A stretch of DNA of 64,000 nt from Paraburkholderia gardini (GTDB lineage Bacteria; Pseudomonadota; Gammaproteobacteria; Burkholderiales; Burkholderiaceae): the NCBI RefSeq assembly GCF_907164575.1, contig NZ_CAJQYY010000005.1, positions 153,555 through 217,554 on the forward strand, in the 5' to 3' direction. The position numbers and the translations under genes were made by a program. This document shows, in pieces, positions 1 to 9,591 of the stretch. Under the pieces are notes generated by a model. It was not told where the DNA came from, did no database searches, and saw nothing but the letters and a program-made list of their open reading frames with translations. Every line of letters begins with the position of its first letter. The stretch's first letter is position 1.

Positions 1-1
1 C

Positions 2-523
2 GCCGCCTACCGGGCGATCGCGCTTGCGAACCCGGGTGGCCTCGGCGATGCGCCCGAGCAGCCAGTCCACGCCGAACCGACGGTATCGCTGCGCGAGGCC
101 ATGACGCTCGCCGCCGCGCGCGACAGCATCGCGCGGCAATACGCGGAAGGCTTTCGCGACGTGTTCGAGATCCGCGCCGCCGCGGCGCGCGAATGGCCGC
201 GCGAAACACCGGCAAGCGTCGTCACGCTCGATGTGTATCTCACCTGCCTGAGCCGCTGGCCCGATTCGCACATTGTGCGCAAACACGGTGAGACGGTGGC
301 GCAAAGTGTCACGCGAGAAGCACAGCGTCAGCACGCGCAATGGCGCATCGCGCGCGAGGAAACGCGCGGCGCGGAAGATGGAATCGCCGCAAACGCACTC
401 GCGCGCTGGGACGCCGAACTGAAGGCGCGCGGCATCAATCCGGGCACGAGCGCCGACCTGACGGTCGCCACGCTCTTTGTGGCCGGCGTACTCGACGACG
501 CCGGACCCGCAACCGGCACATGA
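2..523 (+). CDS. CitG/MdcB-like triphosphoribosyl-dephospho-CoA synthase family protein, 5' truncated by window edge
   Basis: The frame is open from base 2 and ends with TGA at 521-523, so only the C-terminal 173 residues are in the window. The visible start reads AYRAIALANPGGLGDAPEQ, the conserved loop of the CitG/MdcB family. In citrate and malonate metabolism this family makes a prosthetic group, but a divergent version sits in tetrahydromethanopterin (H4MPT) gene clusters of methylotrophs with an undefined cofactor-related role. The neighbour fae 196 bp downstream supports the methylotrophy version. An internal ATG at 101 would cut the conserved motif and is not the start. The family call is fairly secure; the substrate is unknown. 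Confidence 0.8.
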   Translation, partial: AAYRAIALANPGGLGDAPEQPVHAEPTVSLREAMTLAAARDSIARQYAEGFRDVFEIRAAAAREWPRETPASVVTLDVYLTCLSRWPDSHIVRKHGETVAQSVTREAQRQHAQWRIAREETRGAEDGIAANALARWDAELKARGINPGTSADLTVATLFVAGVLDDAGPATGT

Positions 524-719
524 CAAACCCGTAGCGGACGCATGACGGACACGACCGCGTGATGCAGCGCACCACGCATGCGGATCGGGATTGGCACGGA
601 ACATGTTAGGAACACCTGGCTTAGCGTGGCGCTCATCCACGTCTTGCGCGGCCGTTGTTGCGGCGTCGCGAGTTGAACGCAGTCCGACACATCGTGTACA
701 CAATCACTGGAGGAACAGC

Positions 720-1229
720 ATGGCCAAGATCAACCGTGTCATGGTAGGAGAGTCGCTGGTCGGCGACGGCAACGAGGTCGCGCACATCGATCTGCTGATC
801 GGACCGCGAGGTTCTGCTGCCGAGACGGCGTTCTGCCACGCGCTAACGAACAACAAGGACGGGTTCACGTCATTGCTGGCGGTGATCGCGCCGAATCTGC
901 TCACCAAGCCGAACACCGTGATGTTCAACAAGGTGACGATCAAGGGTGCGAAACAGGCCGTGCAGATGTTCGGCCCGGCGCAGCACGCGGTTGCGCTCGC
1001 GGTGGCCGACTGTGTCGAGGACGGCACGATCCCGAAGGACGAGGCCGATGACCTGTTCGTCTGCGTCGGCGTCTTCATCCACTGGCAGGCCGACGACGAC
1101 AAGAAGATCCAGGAGTACAACTACAAGGCGACCCGCGAAGCGCTCCAGCGCGCGGTAGCCGGCGAACCCAGCGCGGCGGAGGTGGTCGCGAAGAAGGCGG
1201 GTGCGGCGCATCCGTTCGCGCCCAACTGA
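720..1229 (+). CDS. fae: Formaldehyde-activating enzyme Fae
   Basis: The 169-residue cytoplasmic protein would condense formaldehyde with H4MPT to methylene-H4MPT, the entry step of the H4MPT oxidation route. The sequence is typical of Fae over its full length: the N-terminal [18 protein letters not shown] block with the family's catalytic-type His, the [11 protein letters not shown] segment, and the [11 protein letters not shown] and GPAQHAVA blocks. The length fits the family (about 170). The start is the ATG at 720, preceded by GGAGGA at 709-714; an upstream in-frame ATG at 591 lacks both conservation and a ribosome site. It is followed after 114 bp by a small exported protein on the same strand. 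Confidence 0.97.
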   Translation: MAKINRVMVGESLVGDGNEVAHIDLLIGPRGSAAETAFCHALTNNKDGFTSLLAVIAPNLLTKPNTVMFNKVTIKGAKQAVQMFGPAQHAVALAVADCVEDGTIPKDEADDLFVCVGVFIHWQADDDKKIQEYNYKATREALQRAVAGEPSAAEVVAKKAGAAHPFAPN

Positions 1230-1343
1230 GCGCCGGCCGGGCGCCCAACCGGGCGGCAGGCAGCGCGCCAGAGCCGCGGCGAGACCCGCATCGAGCCTCG
1301 CCGCGGCGAACGCAGATCGATGCATTGACAACGAGGTTCCGGC

Positions 1344-1766
1344 ATGACTTCACCCTGTCGCGCCCTGCTGGTGCTCGCGTGCTGCGCGCTGGCTGTGGCG
1401 CCGGCGGTATCGTTCGCGCAGAATGCTTCGGCGACCGGCGCGCACGCGGCGCAAGGTCACGACTATCCCACCCAGGGACGGGTCGAATACGTACTCAGCT
1501 GCATGGACGACAACGGCCACGATTTCGCCAACGTCTACAAATGCTCGTGCGCCATCGACCATATCGCGGCGGTGCTGCCCTACGACGATTTCGTCGATCA
1601 GTCGACGTTCGCGAAGTACGCGACGCTTGGCGGCGAAGGCGGCGGAGAATTCCGCATCGACCTGGCGCGGGCGCAGTCGAAGAAATTCCTTACCCTGCAG
1701 GCAGAGGCCTATCGCGCCTGTGGTGTCAGCAAAACCGCGGCGGCCGCGGCGCCGGCGAGCAAATAA
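1344..1766 (+). CDS. Small exported protein of unknown function next to fae
   Basis: This is a 140-residue protein with a clear signal peptide: an Arg in the n-region, then LLVLACCALAVAPAVSFAQ with an AxA-like site near residues 24-26. The mature part holds three Cys residues (SCMDD, then KCSCAID) and a later YRACG Cys, so disulfides or metal binding in the periplasm are possible. The C-terminus is Ala-rich. I do not recognise a named family. Its place directly after fae on the same strand suggests a role in C1 metabolism, perhaps with periplasmic alcohol oxidation, but that is inference from position only. Confidence 0.7.
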   Translation: MTSPCRALLVLACCALAVAPAVSFAQNASATGAHAAQGHDYPTQGRVEYVLSCMDDNGHDFANVYKCSCAIDHIAAVLPYDDFVDQSTFAKYATLGGEGGGEFRIDLARAQSKKFLTLQAEAYRACGVSKTAAAAAPASK

Positions 1767-1859
1767 CGCAAACGCGTGCGGACTCCGGCGGCGCGCGGGT
1801 CGCCACGCCGTTTCACGTCATGCCATGTCGTTTCATCACACGGCATGATGAAGCCGTGC

Positions 1860-2384
1860 CTAGTCGGGAATCAGACCCTTGCCGAGCGAAACCCACGTCG
1901 CATTCGCCGTGCCCCGTGCATCGCGCCGGCGCTCGATCAGCACGCCGACCGATTCGACGTCGTCGAATTTGCCCGGTTTCGCGAGTGAAACCCGCACCCA
2001 GTGCGCGCCGAAATCCGCGATCAGCAGTTGCGCGACCTGTTCCGCGAGCGCTTCGAGCAGTTGCACGCCGTGCGTTCTGAGCAGACCGTGCAGCGCTTCG
2101 CGCACCGCTGCATAGTTGATCGTGTCGTCGATGCGGTCCGTTACACAGGCGCGGATCGACGGCACGCCGATCGCGAGGTTCATCCGCACCGGCTGCGGCG
2201 CGTGCAGTTCCGACGTGTCAATGCCGATCACCGTCTGGCCCGTGAATCCTTCGATATAGACGATGTCCATGGGCGCCGCGACCTCATCCATCGTCGAAAA
2301 TCCGGTGTCGGTATGCTGCATCGCGTCGGAAATCCGGGAAACCGCGGAAAAACCGCTATGGCGAATCGCGTCGAAACGGTCCAT
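1860..2384 (-). CDS. folB: Dihydroneopterin aldolase-like protein (FolB family)
   Basis: This 174-residue protein of the FolB/FolX fold has YIEGFTGQTVIGIDTSE, TINYAAVREALHGLL, LLEALAEQVAQLLI and VRVSLAKPGKFDDVESVGVLIERRR in family order. FolB converts dihydroneopterin to 6-hydroxymethyl-dihydropterin. A copy inside an H4MPT cluster is likely to feed methanopterin synthesis, which is inference. An extra 38 or so N-terminal residues precede the FolB domain. The ATG at 2384 is chosen because GAGGA lies just upstream (in AGAGGACACACC); a longer frame starting at 2417 has no such site. It is transcribed away from the sigma-54 activator gene. Confidence 0.88.
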   Translation of the reverse strand: MDRFDAIRHSGFSAVSRISDAMQHTDTGFSTMDEVAAPMDIVYIEGFTGQTVIGIDTSELHAPQPVRMNLAIGVPSIRACVTDRIDDTINYAAVREALHGLLRTHGVQLLEALAEQVAQLLIADFGAHWVRVSLAKPGKFDDVESVGVLIERRRDARGTANATWVSLGKGLIPD

Positions 2385-2805
2385 GGTGTGTCCTCTGGCA
2401 TGTGAGAAACCGCGCATTCCGGCGGATCAGGCAACCTTCGGACGCACGCCGGACACAATGCGCCGTTTATGACGCACAAACCGGAACACAACGCCGGATC
2501 GTTCGGCTTCCAGAAGGGTGCTGCACAGCAAAGCAAATTCCGGGCGCACACACGCATATTGTTGCGACTAATGATTGAACACTGCCGCTATCGGTTGTAG
2601 AGTTTGAAAGGGTGAGGCCGACGTTTGCAGGCACTCGCTGCAATATGAACATTCACCCGCAGTTGCGGAACAGGATAGGCCTGGTTGACGCGCATGCGTG
2701 CCCCGAGACACAGCAGCGCGAGGGGGAACCTACATAGATACGCGCCGGGGAGGCGCCACGCAACGTGCGTGGTGCACGCGCCGGACGCCACGGAGACAAG
2801 GCCCC
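2385..2805. promoter_or_regulatory. Divergent intergenic region with a perfect inverted repeat
   Basis: This 421-bp gap separates folB (minus) from the activator gene (plus) and must hold both promoters. The clearest element is a perfect 7-bp inverted repeat, CCACGCA-ACG-TGCGTGG, at 2756-2772, about 34 bp before the activator ATG. It is well placed as an operator, possibly autoregulatory. No convincing -24/-12 element and no other gene was seen here. Confidence 0.35.
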
Positions 2806-4938
2806 ATGTCGTTGCTTGCAGACATCAACATGCATGTCCGGGAAGTGCTCAACACCGTCAATCACCAGGTGGCGACGCGGCCCACCAGTGCCTCGGTGGC
2901 GCAGTCATGGACGCGCTGCCTGAACGAATTCAGGCTCGATCCCGCGCATTTCGTGATGCCGCCCATTCTCACGCAGCAGGAACTGGCCGCGCGGCGCGAA
3001 GCCGCGAGCGACCTGATCGCCTGCTCGAAGCTCGAAATGACCACGCTGTACCAGCAGCTCGCCGACCCTGAACTGGCCGTCGTGCTGGTGGACGCGGAAG
3101 GTGTGATCGTGCATCAGGTGTCGTCGGTGCCATTTGGCGAAACCGTGGCCGCCGACGGCCTGCGTGTCGGCGCGCTATGGAGCGAGCGCGAAGCCGGCAC
3201 GAACGGCATGGGCACCTGTCTTGCCGAACGCGAATGTATCGCGGTTTACCAGCACGAACACTTCTATCCGCGTTACACGTCGCTGACCTGCTCGGCCGCG
3301 CCGATCTTCGACGATCAGGGCGCGGTTGCCGGCGTGCTCGACGTGACGAGCCGCTCGAAGCTGTTGCAGCAGCATTCGCTGGTGCTCGTCGGCATGTCGC
3401 GGCAGATGATCGAAAACCGCCTGATCGACGCGCGCTACCGTCGCGCGCACATGATTCATTTTCATAGCCGGCCTGAGTTCGTCGGCACGTTGCATGCCGG
3501 CAAGCTCGCCGTCAGCGACGAAGGCGTCGTGCTGGCCGCGAGCCGCAGCGCCCTCTTCCAGCTCGATTTCCGGTCGCACGCGGAACTGGTCGGCAAGCGC
3601 ATCGAGGAAGCGTTCAACTCCTCGCTCGAGGACATGCTCGCACGCAGCATCCGTGGCTCGTTCCATCCGGTGACCGTGTACAGCGCGAACGCCAACAGCC
3701 GCTTTTTCCTGATCGCGCAGACGCCGCGCGACGCCACCAGCACCGCGACGCGCATCCTGATGACCGATCCGGGCGCGCGCGAATATCCGTCCGCCGCACG
3801 CAGCAGGAGCGTCAAGCCGCGCGACAGCCGGGAAGTCCGCGAGGCGCGGGATGCCGGTAACGTCCGCGATCAGGCTAACCGGCTCGACAAGCTCTCGCAT
3901 CTGGAATTCGGCGACCCCGGCATGGCTTCGCAGATCCAGCTCGCCGCACGTGTGATCCAGCGAAAGATTCCGATCATCCTGCGCGGACAGACCGGCACCG
4001 GCAAGGAAGTGTTCGCGAACGCGCTGCACAGCATCAGCCCGAACAGCGCGGGCGCGTTTGTCGCGGTGAACTGCGCATCGCTGCCGGAGAACCTGATCGA
4101 AAGCGAACTGTTCGGCTATCGCGCGGGCGCGTTCACGGGCGCGCAGCGCGAGGGACGGCGCGGCAAGATCGTGCAGGCGAACAGCGGCACACTCTTTCTC
4201 GACGAAATCGGCGACATGCCGATGGCGCTCCAGGCGCGCCTGCTGCGTGTGCTCGAAGAACACGAAGTCACGCCGCTCGGCGCGGAAGTCACCGTCAAGG
4301 TGGATTTCCAGCTGATCAGCGCGAGCCACCGCAACCTGATGGAACTCGTGCAGAACGGCATATTCCGCGAGGACCTGTATTACCGGCTGAACGGCATCGA
4401 AATCAATCTCCCCGCGCTGCGCGACCGTGCCGATGCGCTCGCGCTGATTCACCACATCCTCGAAAGCGAAACGGACGATCCGCCCACGCTCAGCGCGGAA
4501 GCCCAGCGCGCGCTGCTCGGTTACGCGTGGCCCGGCAATATCCGCCAGTTGCGTCACGTGCTGCAGATGGCAATGGCGCTATGCGACGGCGGTGAAATCC
4601 GCTGCTCGCATCTGCCCGCGGATATCTGCGGCGGCGTTCCCGGTGCCCCCGGCACGATGGGCACCACGAACGCGTACAGCGCGCCAGGTCTTGCCCGCGC
4701 AACGGGTTTGTCCGGTGCCGCCACGCCCCCGCATGCGGCCGACGACGCCGACACGTCCACGCTCAACGCCATCCAGCTGAAAGAGCGTGAGACGGTGCTG
4801 GCGCTCCTCGACGAACATCGCTGGAACGTCAGCAACGTCGCGAAGGGGCTGGGCATCAGCCGCAACACGCTGTACCGGAAGATGCACCGGCTGCAGATCC
4901 GGCTCTCCCACGACGGGTCTTCGCCTTCCGACGCATGA
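2806..4938 (+). CDS. Sigma-54-dependent transcriptional activator, AcoR-like
   Basis: This 710-residue regulator has the AcoR layout. A N-terminal sensing region (about 1-330) has a GAF-type segment (EREAGTNGMGTC and YPRYTSLTCSAAPI) and a PAS-like stretch. The AAA+ core has Walker A GQTGTGKE, the sigma-54 contact motif GAFTGA and the Walker B region GTLFLDEIGD. A Fis-type helix-turn-helix follows near the C-terminus (WNVSNVAKGLGISRNTLYRKM). The ATG at 2806 follows CGGAGAC; a longer frame from 2698 is unconserved. Its last codon overlaps dmrB by ATGA, so it is cotranscribed with cofactor genes. It is a good candidate activator for the sigma-54 promoter ahead of pqqA, though its effector is unknown. 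Confidence 0.92.
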   Translation: MSLLADINMHVREVLNTVNHQVATRPTSASVAQSWTRCLNEFRLDPAHFVMPPILTQQELAARREAASDLIACSKLEMTTLYQQLADPELAVVLVDAEGVIVHQVSSVPFGETVAADGLRVGALWSEREAGTNGMGTCLAERECIAVYQHEHFYPRYTSLTCSAAPIFDDQGAVAGVLDVTSRSKLLQQHSLVLVGMSRQMIENRLIDARYRRAHMIHFHSRPEFVGTLHAGKLAVSDEGVVLAASRSALFQLDFRSHAELVGKRIEEAFNSSLEDMLARSIRGSFHPVTVYSANANSRFFLIAQTPRDATSTATRILMTDPGAREYPSAARSRSVKPRDSREVREARDAGNVRDQANRLDKLSHLEFGDPGMASQIQLAARVIQRKIPIILRGQTGTGKEVFANALHSISPNSAGAFVAVNCASLPENLIESELFGYRAGAFTGAQREGRRGKIVQANSGTLFLDEIGDMPMALQARLLRVLEEHEVTPLGAEVTVKVDFQLISASHRNLMELVQNGIFREDLYYRLNGIEINLPALRDRADALALIHHILESETDDPPTLSAEAQRALLGYAWPGNIRQLRHVLQMAMALCDGGEIRCSHLPADICGGVPGAPGTMGTTNAYSAPGLARATGLSGAATPPHAADDADTSTLNAIQLKERETVLALLDEHRWNVSNVAKGLGISRNTLYRKMHRLQIRLSHDGSSPSDA

Positions 4939-5534
4939 ACGCACCCACGCCCGCTCGCCGGCTCGACGAGTTCAAGCCCGACGCGCGGTTTGCGTGGTGC
5001 GTGACCGGCTCGGGTCACATGCTCGAGGAATCGATCGACCTCGCGCGCCAACTGCCGGGCGTCGACCTGTTCCTGTCGGCCGCGGGCGAGGAAGTCTTGC
5101 CGCTCTACGGCTGGACGATCGCGAAACTGCGCGAGCACTTTCGCGTGATGCGCGACAACAGCGCGAGCAGCGTGCCCGTCGGCATGATCTACAACGGCGA
5201 ATATCACACCGTCATCATCGCGCCCGCGACGAGCAATACCGTCGCCAAATGTGCGTTCGGCATCTCGGATACGCTGCCGACCAATCTCTTCGCGCAGGCC
5301 GGCAAGCAATGTGTACCTGGCATTGTTTTCGCATGCGATACGGCACCGAGCGTCATCACGCAGACCCCGCACGAGTGGGTCGAGGTGCGGCCGCGTGCGA
5401 TCGAACTGGAGAACGTCGAGCGGCTCGCGCGCATCGAGTACACGACGGTGGCGCGCTCGCTCGATGAGCTCAGGGCCGCGCTCGAACAACGATTAACCCA
5501 CCTCAGGCTTGCATGGACCACATCGTCTTCCTGA
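4935..5534 (+). CDS. dmrB: Dihydromethanopterin reductase-type flavoprotein DmrB
   Basis: This 199-residue archaeal-type flavoprotein would reduce dihydromethanopterin to H4MPT, the last step of cofactor synthesis, using bound FMN. The sequence shows the flavoprotein features FAWCVTGSGHML near the N-terminus, IIAPATSNTVAKCAFGISDTLPTNLFAQA in the middle (the APATSNT flavin loop) and a late Cys (FACD). I recall the characterised bacterial DmrB being from a Burkholderia, which fits this host. It starts inside the activator gene (ATGA) and overlaps the next gene by 22 bp, indicating tight translational coupling. Confidence 0.85.
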   Translation: MNAPTPARRLDEFKPDARFAWCVTGSGHMLEESIDLARQLPGVDLFLSAAGEEVLPLYGWTIAKLREHFRVMRDNSASSVPVGMIYNGEYHTVIIAPATSNTVAKCAFGISDTLPTNLFAQAGKQCVPGIVFACDTAPSVITQTPHEWVEVRPRAIELENVERLARIEYTTVARSLDELRAALEQRLTHLRLAWTTSSS

Positions 5535-6895
5535 CCGGCAGACTGGCCGAGAAAAGCCTGAAGCAGGTGCTGGAAGGCATGGCGCCCACGCCGTTCACGT
5601 GGGAAATCCGCGAAATCGGCTTGCAGGTCGCCGGCCTGATGACCACCGACCTGATCCTGCGCCGCGTGCCGAGGCCGCTTGGCGCGAACCGGATGATCCT
5701 GCCGGGCCGCTGCCGTGGCGACCTCGACGCGTTGCGTACGCACTATGACGTGGCGGTCGAACGCGGTCCCGAAGAGGTCAAGGACCTGCCGCAGTTCTTC
5801 GGCCGCGAAGCCCGGCACTTTGACCTGAGCCGTCATGACACCGCGATTTTCGCGGAGATCGTCGATGCGCCGAAGCTCGATCTCGACGGCATCGCGGCGC
5901 GCGCGAAACATTACGCCGCTCAGGGCGCGGACGTGATCGACATCGGCTGCCTGCCGCAGACGCCGTTCCCGCATCTCGAAGACGCCGTGCGCATGCTGAA
6001 GGAGCACGGCTATCGCGTGAGCGTCGATTCGATGCAGACCGACGAACTCGTGCGCGGCGGCCGCGCGGGCGCCGATTATCTGCTGAGCCTGAATCTGGAT
6101 ACGCTGTGGATCGCCGATGAAGTCCCGGCGACGCCCATTCTGGTCGCCCGCGAGCCGCGCGATCCGGCCTCGCTCGACGCGGCCATCGAAGCGTTAAGCC
6201 GGCGCGGCCGCGCGTTTCTCGCCGATCCGGTTCTCGATCCGATCCCGTTTGGCCTCGCCGCTTCGATTGCACGCTATGTCGGGCTGCGCGAGCGCTATCC
6301 GCATATCGACATCATGATGGGCATCGGCAACGTCACGGAATTGACCGAAGCCGATACCAGCGGGATCAACGCGGTGCTGCTCGGCATCGCGGCCGAACTC
6401 CACGTCAGTGCGGTCCTGACGACCTCCGTCAGCCTGCACGCGCGCAGGGCGATACGCGAAGCGGATGTCGCGCGGCGCGTGATGTACGCGGCCCGCGAAG
6501 CGCAGGTGTTGCCCAAGGGCATTTCCGGCGAGCTTTCCGCGCTGCACGCAAAGCGCCCGTTCCCCTACGACGCGAAGGAGATCGATGAAGTGGCGAACGC
6601 CATACGCGATCCGAATTTCCGCGTGCAGGTCGCGACTGATGGCATTCACGTCTATAACCGCGACGGCCATCAAACCGCCGGCGATCCGTTCGCGCTGTAC
6701 CCGGGCCTCAAGCTCGAAACCGATGGTGGTCACGCGTTCTATATGGGCGTGCAGCTGGCGCGCGCTGAAATCGCGTGGCAACTCGGCAAACGCTTCGATC
6801 AGGACAAGGCGCTCGACTGGGGCTGCGAAGTCGATCGCCCCGAGGAAGACCTCAGCGCATGGCAGGCACCGGGCGCGACAGTCAAAAAGCGCTAG
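5513..6895 (+). CDS. Dihydropteroate synthase-like protein (DUF6513 / MJ0107 type)
   Basis: This 460-residue protein has a middle TIM-barrel resembling dihydropteroate synthase: GADVIDIGCLPQ, VSVDSMQTDELVRGGRAGADYLLSLN and MGIGNVTELTEADTSGINAVLLGIA. An N-terminal flavoprotein-unrelated domain and a C-terminal extension complete it. Archaeal homologues are thought to join the pterin and aminobenzoyl parts during methanopterin synthesis; that role is inferred here. It overlaps dmrB by 22 bp and ends 3 bp before the convergent thioredoxin gene. The context of fae, folB and dmrB supports H4MPT assembly. Confidence 0.85.
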   Translation: MDHIVFLTGRLAEKSLKQVLEGMAPTPFTWEIREIGLQVAGLMTTDLILRRVPRPLGANRMILPGRCRGDLDALRTHYDVAVERGPEEVKDLPQFFGREARHFDLSRHDTAIFAEIVDAPKLDLDGIAARAKHYAAQGADVIDIGCLPQTPFPHLEDAVRMLKEHGYRVSVDSMQTDELVRGGRAGADYLLSLNLDTLWIADEVPATPILVAREPRDPASLDAAIEALSRRGRAFLADPVLDPIPFGLAASIARYVGLRERYPHIDIMMGIGNVTELTEADTSGINAVLLGIAAELHVSAVLTTSVSLHARRAIREADVARRVMYAAREAQVLPKGISGELSALHAKRPFPYDAKEIDEVANAIRDPNFRVQVATDGIHVYNRDGHQTAGDPFALYPGLKLETDGGHAFYMGVQLARAEIAWQLGKRFDQDKALDWGCEVDRPEEDLSAWQAPGATVKKR

Positions 6896-6898
6896 GAC

Positions 6899-7453
6899 TC
6901 ATTCGTCCGTTTTCCATTTGATCGAGCATCCCAGCGCAGGATACCGCGGCCCTTGTGCCACGCCCACCTGGGCGATTTCACGCATCGCTTCGAAGAGATC
7001 GCGCCTCGCGTCGGGAACCGGCGCATAGCGCGACGCGTCAACCCGACCTTGATAGCGCAGCTTCAAGCCTGCGTCGTAGCCGAAGCACTCCGGCGTGCAC
7101 ACCGCGCCATAAGCGCGCGCGATCTGCTGCGATTCATCGTACAGGTAAGGAAACGGCAACGTCCATTGCGCGGCGAACGGCACCATCCGTTCGAACGCAT
7201 CGTCCGGATACGTCGCCGCATCGTTCGAACTGATACCGACGACGTTGACGCCGTGTGCCGCCAGTTCCTGCGCGTCGCGGACCAGATGCGGCAGCGCGCC
7301 CAGCACATACGGGCAATGGTTGCACATGAACACGACGACAAGGCCGTGCTCGCCGCGCACGTCGTCGAGTGTCAGCGTGCGCCCGTCCGTGGCGGGCAGC
7401 GAAAAGGCGGGCGCGGGCGCGCCCAGTTCACCTGCGGGAGATTCGGTTGCCAT
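6899..7453 (-). CDS. Thioredoxin-like/AhpC-TSA family protein
   Basis: This 184-residue redoxin-fold protein opens with GAPAPAFSLPATDGRTLTLDD, typical of the AhpC/TSA and TlpA superfamily, and carries MCNHCPYV at about 40-47, a CxxC-type pair. No signal peptide is present, so it is probably cytoplasmic. A second start one codon upstream (7456) is possible, but the AGGAG site is better spaced for the ATG at 7453. It lies last in the run of cbb genes, 128 bp beyond fba, and may be cotranscribed. A redox role in Calvin-cycle control is only a guess. Confidence 0.85.
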   Translation of the reverse strand: MATESPAGELGAPAPAFSLPATDGRTLTLDDVRGEHGLVVVFMCNHCPYVLGALPHLVRDAQELAAHGVNVVGISSNDAATYPDDAFERMVPFAAQWTLPFPYLYDESQQIARAYGAVCTPECFGYDAGLKLRYQGRVDASRYAPVPDARRDLFEAMREIAQVGVAQGPRYPALGCSIKWKTDE

Positions 7454-7581
7454 CATGCGCTCCTCATCCAGTCAATCCAGCGGGATCCTGAACCGCCAGA
7501 ATACGCACATTCGTCCAGTCCTTCAGGGCGATACATGCTGTCGCGCACGATGGCCTCTTTCGCATGGAAAGGTTCGAAAGA

Positions 7582-8619
7582 TCAGTGGTAACGCCGCGCC
7601 ATCGCATCGAGCGCAAGCGGCTTGATGCGATCGGCCTGCCCCGCGCAGCCGAACGCCTGAAACCGGTCGATGCAGAGATTGCGTGCCGCCGCCGTCGCGG
7701 CCTTCAGCGCGTGCCGCGGATCGAATTCCCCACGCGCCGACGCCATCGCCTGACGCATCGCACCCGTCATCGCGAGGCGGATATCGGTGTCGATGTTCAC
7801 CTTGCGCACGCCGTTCGCGATGCCGCGCTGGATCTCCTCGACCGGCACGCCCCACGTCGCGGGAATCTCGCCGCCAAATTCGCGTATCGTCGCGAGCCAT
7901 TCCTGCGGCACCGAAGACGACCCGTGCATCACGAGATGCGTATCCGGCAAGCGCCGGTGAATGTCCACGATGCGGTCGATCGCCAGAATGTCGCCGGTCG
8001 GCTGGCGGCTGAACTTGTACGCCCCGTGCGACGTGCCGATCGCGATGGCGAGCGCATCGACGCCGGTGGCCTCCACGAACGCGCAGGCCTGCTCGGGATC
8101 GGTCAGCAGATCGTCGCGCGTGAGCGTGCCCTGTGCACCGACACCGTCTTCCTCCCCTGCCTCGCCGGTTTCGAGCGAGCCCAGACAGCCGAGTTCGCCT
8201 TCGACAGACACGCCCACCGCATGCGCCGCCTCGACCACGCGCCGGCTCACGTCGACGTTGTAGTCATAGGTCGCCGGCGTTTTCTGGTCGGGCAACAGCG
8301 AGCCGTCCATCATCACCGACGTGAAGCCGGAACGGATCGCCTGCTGGCACACCGACGGACTCGCGGCGTGATCCTGGTGCAACACCACGGGAAGATCGGG
8401 ATGCGCCTCGATCGCAGCCAGCACGAGGTGACGCAGATAGGCCTCGCCCGCGTATTTGCGCGCGCCCGCCGACGCCTGCAGGATCACCGGGCTGCGGGTT
8501 GCATCGGCGGCCTGCATGATCGCCTGGATCTGCTCCATGTTGTTGACGTTGAACGCCGGGATGCCATAGCTGTGCTCTGCCGCGTGATCCAGCAGCTGAC
8601 GCAATGCGATGAAAGCCAT
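7582..8619 (-). CDS. cbbA: Class II fructose-bisphosphate aldolase (Calvin type)
   Basis: This 345-residue zinc aldolase joins triose phosphates to fructose or sedoheptulose bisphosphate in the Calvin cycle. Family blocks are visible in order: [26 protein letters not shown] (zinc and catalytic region), [59 protein letters not shown] and [14 protein letters not shown]. The ATG at 8619 is chosen because AAGGAGA sits just before it and the family starts [13 protein letters not shown]; a longer frame from 8661 is not supported. It follows prk by 34 bp on the same strand. Confidence 0.95.
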   Translation of the reverse strand: MAFIALRQLLDHAAEHSYGIPAFNVNNMEQIQAIMQAADATRSPVILQASAGARKYAGEAYLRHLVLAAIEAHPDLPVVLHQDHAASPSVCQQAIRSGFTSVMMDGSLLPDQKTPATYDYNVDVSRRVVEAAHAVGVSVEGELGCLGSLETGEAGEEDGVGAQGTLTRDDLLTDPEQACAFVEATGVDALAIAIGTSHGAYKFSRQPTGDILAIDRIVDIHRRLPDTHLVMHGSSSVPQEWLATIREFGGEIPATWGVPVEEIQRGIANGVRKVNIDTDIRLAMTGAMRQAMASARGEFDPRHALKAATAAARNLCIDRFQAFGCAGQADRIKPLALDAMARRYH

Positions 8620-8653
8620 CACACTCTCCTTGAAGTTAAGGGAAACCGGTTCT

Positions 8654-9526
8654 TCAGGCACGCGCGCGACGATCGACCAGTTGCAGGATCATCGGCGTGA
8701 AAATCAGCTGCATCGCGAGCCCCATCTTGCCGCCGGGCACCACGATCACATTCGGGCGCGACATGAACGAGTCGTGCAGCATCGTCAGCAGATACGGAAA
8801 GTCGATGCCTTTGGGCCGCGCGAACCGGATCACGACAAAGCTCTCATCGGCGTTGGGAATCTCGCGCGCGGTGAAGGGATTCGACGTATCCACGGTCGGC
8901 ACGCGCTGGAAATTCACATGCGTGCGCGAGAACTGCGGGCAGATGTAGTTCACGTAATCGGGCATGCGGCGCAGGATCGTGTCGACTACCGCTTCATGCG
9001 AGTAGCCGCGCATCGTCTGGTCGCGATGCAGCTTCTGGATCCACTCGAGATTGATGATCGGCACGACGCCGACCAGAAGATCCGCATGCCGGGCAACGTC
9101 CACGTTTTCCGTGACCGCCGCGCCGTGCAGACCTTCGTAAAACATCAGGTCGGTTTTGTCGGACACATCCATCCACGGCGTAAACGTGCCGGCGTCCTGA
9201 TTGCAGGCCGCGGCTTCCGCGTCGTCGTGTATATAGCGGCGAAACTTGCCGCTACCGGTCTCGCCGTAACTCGCGAAAAGCTGCTCCAGTTCTTCGAGCA
9301 GATTCGCTTCGGGGCCGAAGTGACTGAAGGTAAGCGCGCCATCGCGTTCGCTCTGTTTAAGCGCGTCACGCATGCCCTTGCGGTCGTAACGATGAAACGC
9401 GTCGCCTTCGACGATCTGTGCGTTGATGCGCTCGCGCCGGAAAATATGCGTGAAGCTCTTCATGACGGTGGTCGTGCCGGCGCCACTCGAACCGGTCACC
9501 GCGATGATCGGATGTCTGACTGACAT
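8654..9526 (-). CDS. prk: Phosphoribulokinase
   Basis: This 290-residue class I (bacterial) phosphoribulokinase makes ribulose-1,5-bisphosphate for RuBisCO. The N-terminus carries the P-loop [12 protein letters not shown], followed by the substrate block [18 protein letters not shown], then [10 protein letters not shown] and the basic segment [27 protein letters not shown]. The length is normal for the family. It lies between fbp and fba in the cbb operon. Also called cbbP. Confidence 0.96.
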   Translation of the reverse strand: MSVRHPIIAVTGSSGAGTTTVMKSFTHIFRRERINAQIVEGDAFHRYDRKGMRDALKQSERDGALTFSHFGPEANLLEELEQLFASYGETGSGKFRRYIHDDAEAAACNQDAGTFTPWMDVSDKTDLMFYEGLHGAAVTENVDVARHADLLVGVVPIINLEWIQKLHRDQTMRGYSHEAVVDTILRRMPDYVNYICPQFSRTHVNFQRVPTVDTSNPFTAREIPNADESFVVIRFARPKGIDFPYLLTMLHDSFMSRPNVIVVPGGKMGLAMQLIFTPMILQLVDRRARA

Positions 9527-9591
9527 GCGCGTCTCCCTGAGTCTGAAACCTGTCTGCTCATACGATCTGGAAGCGCGTTCCCGCCGGGCCC

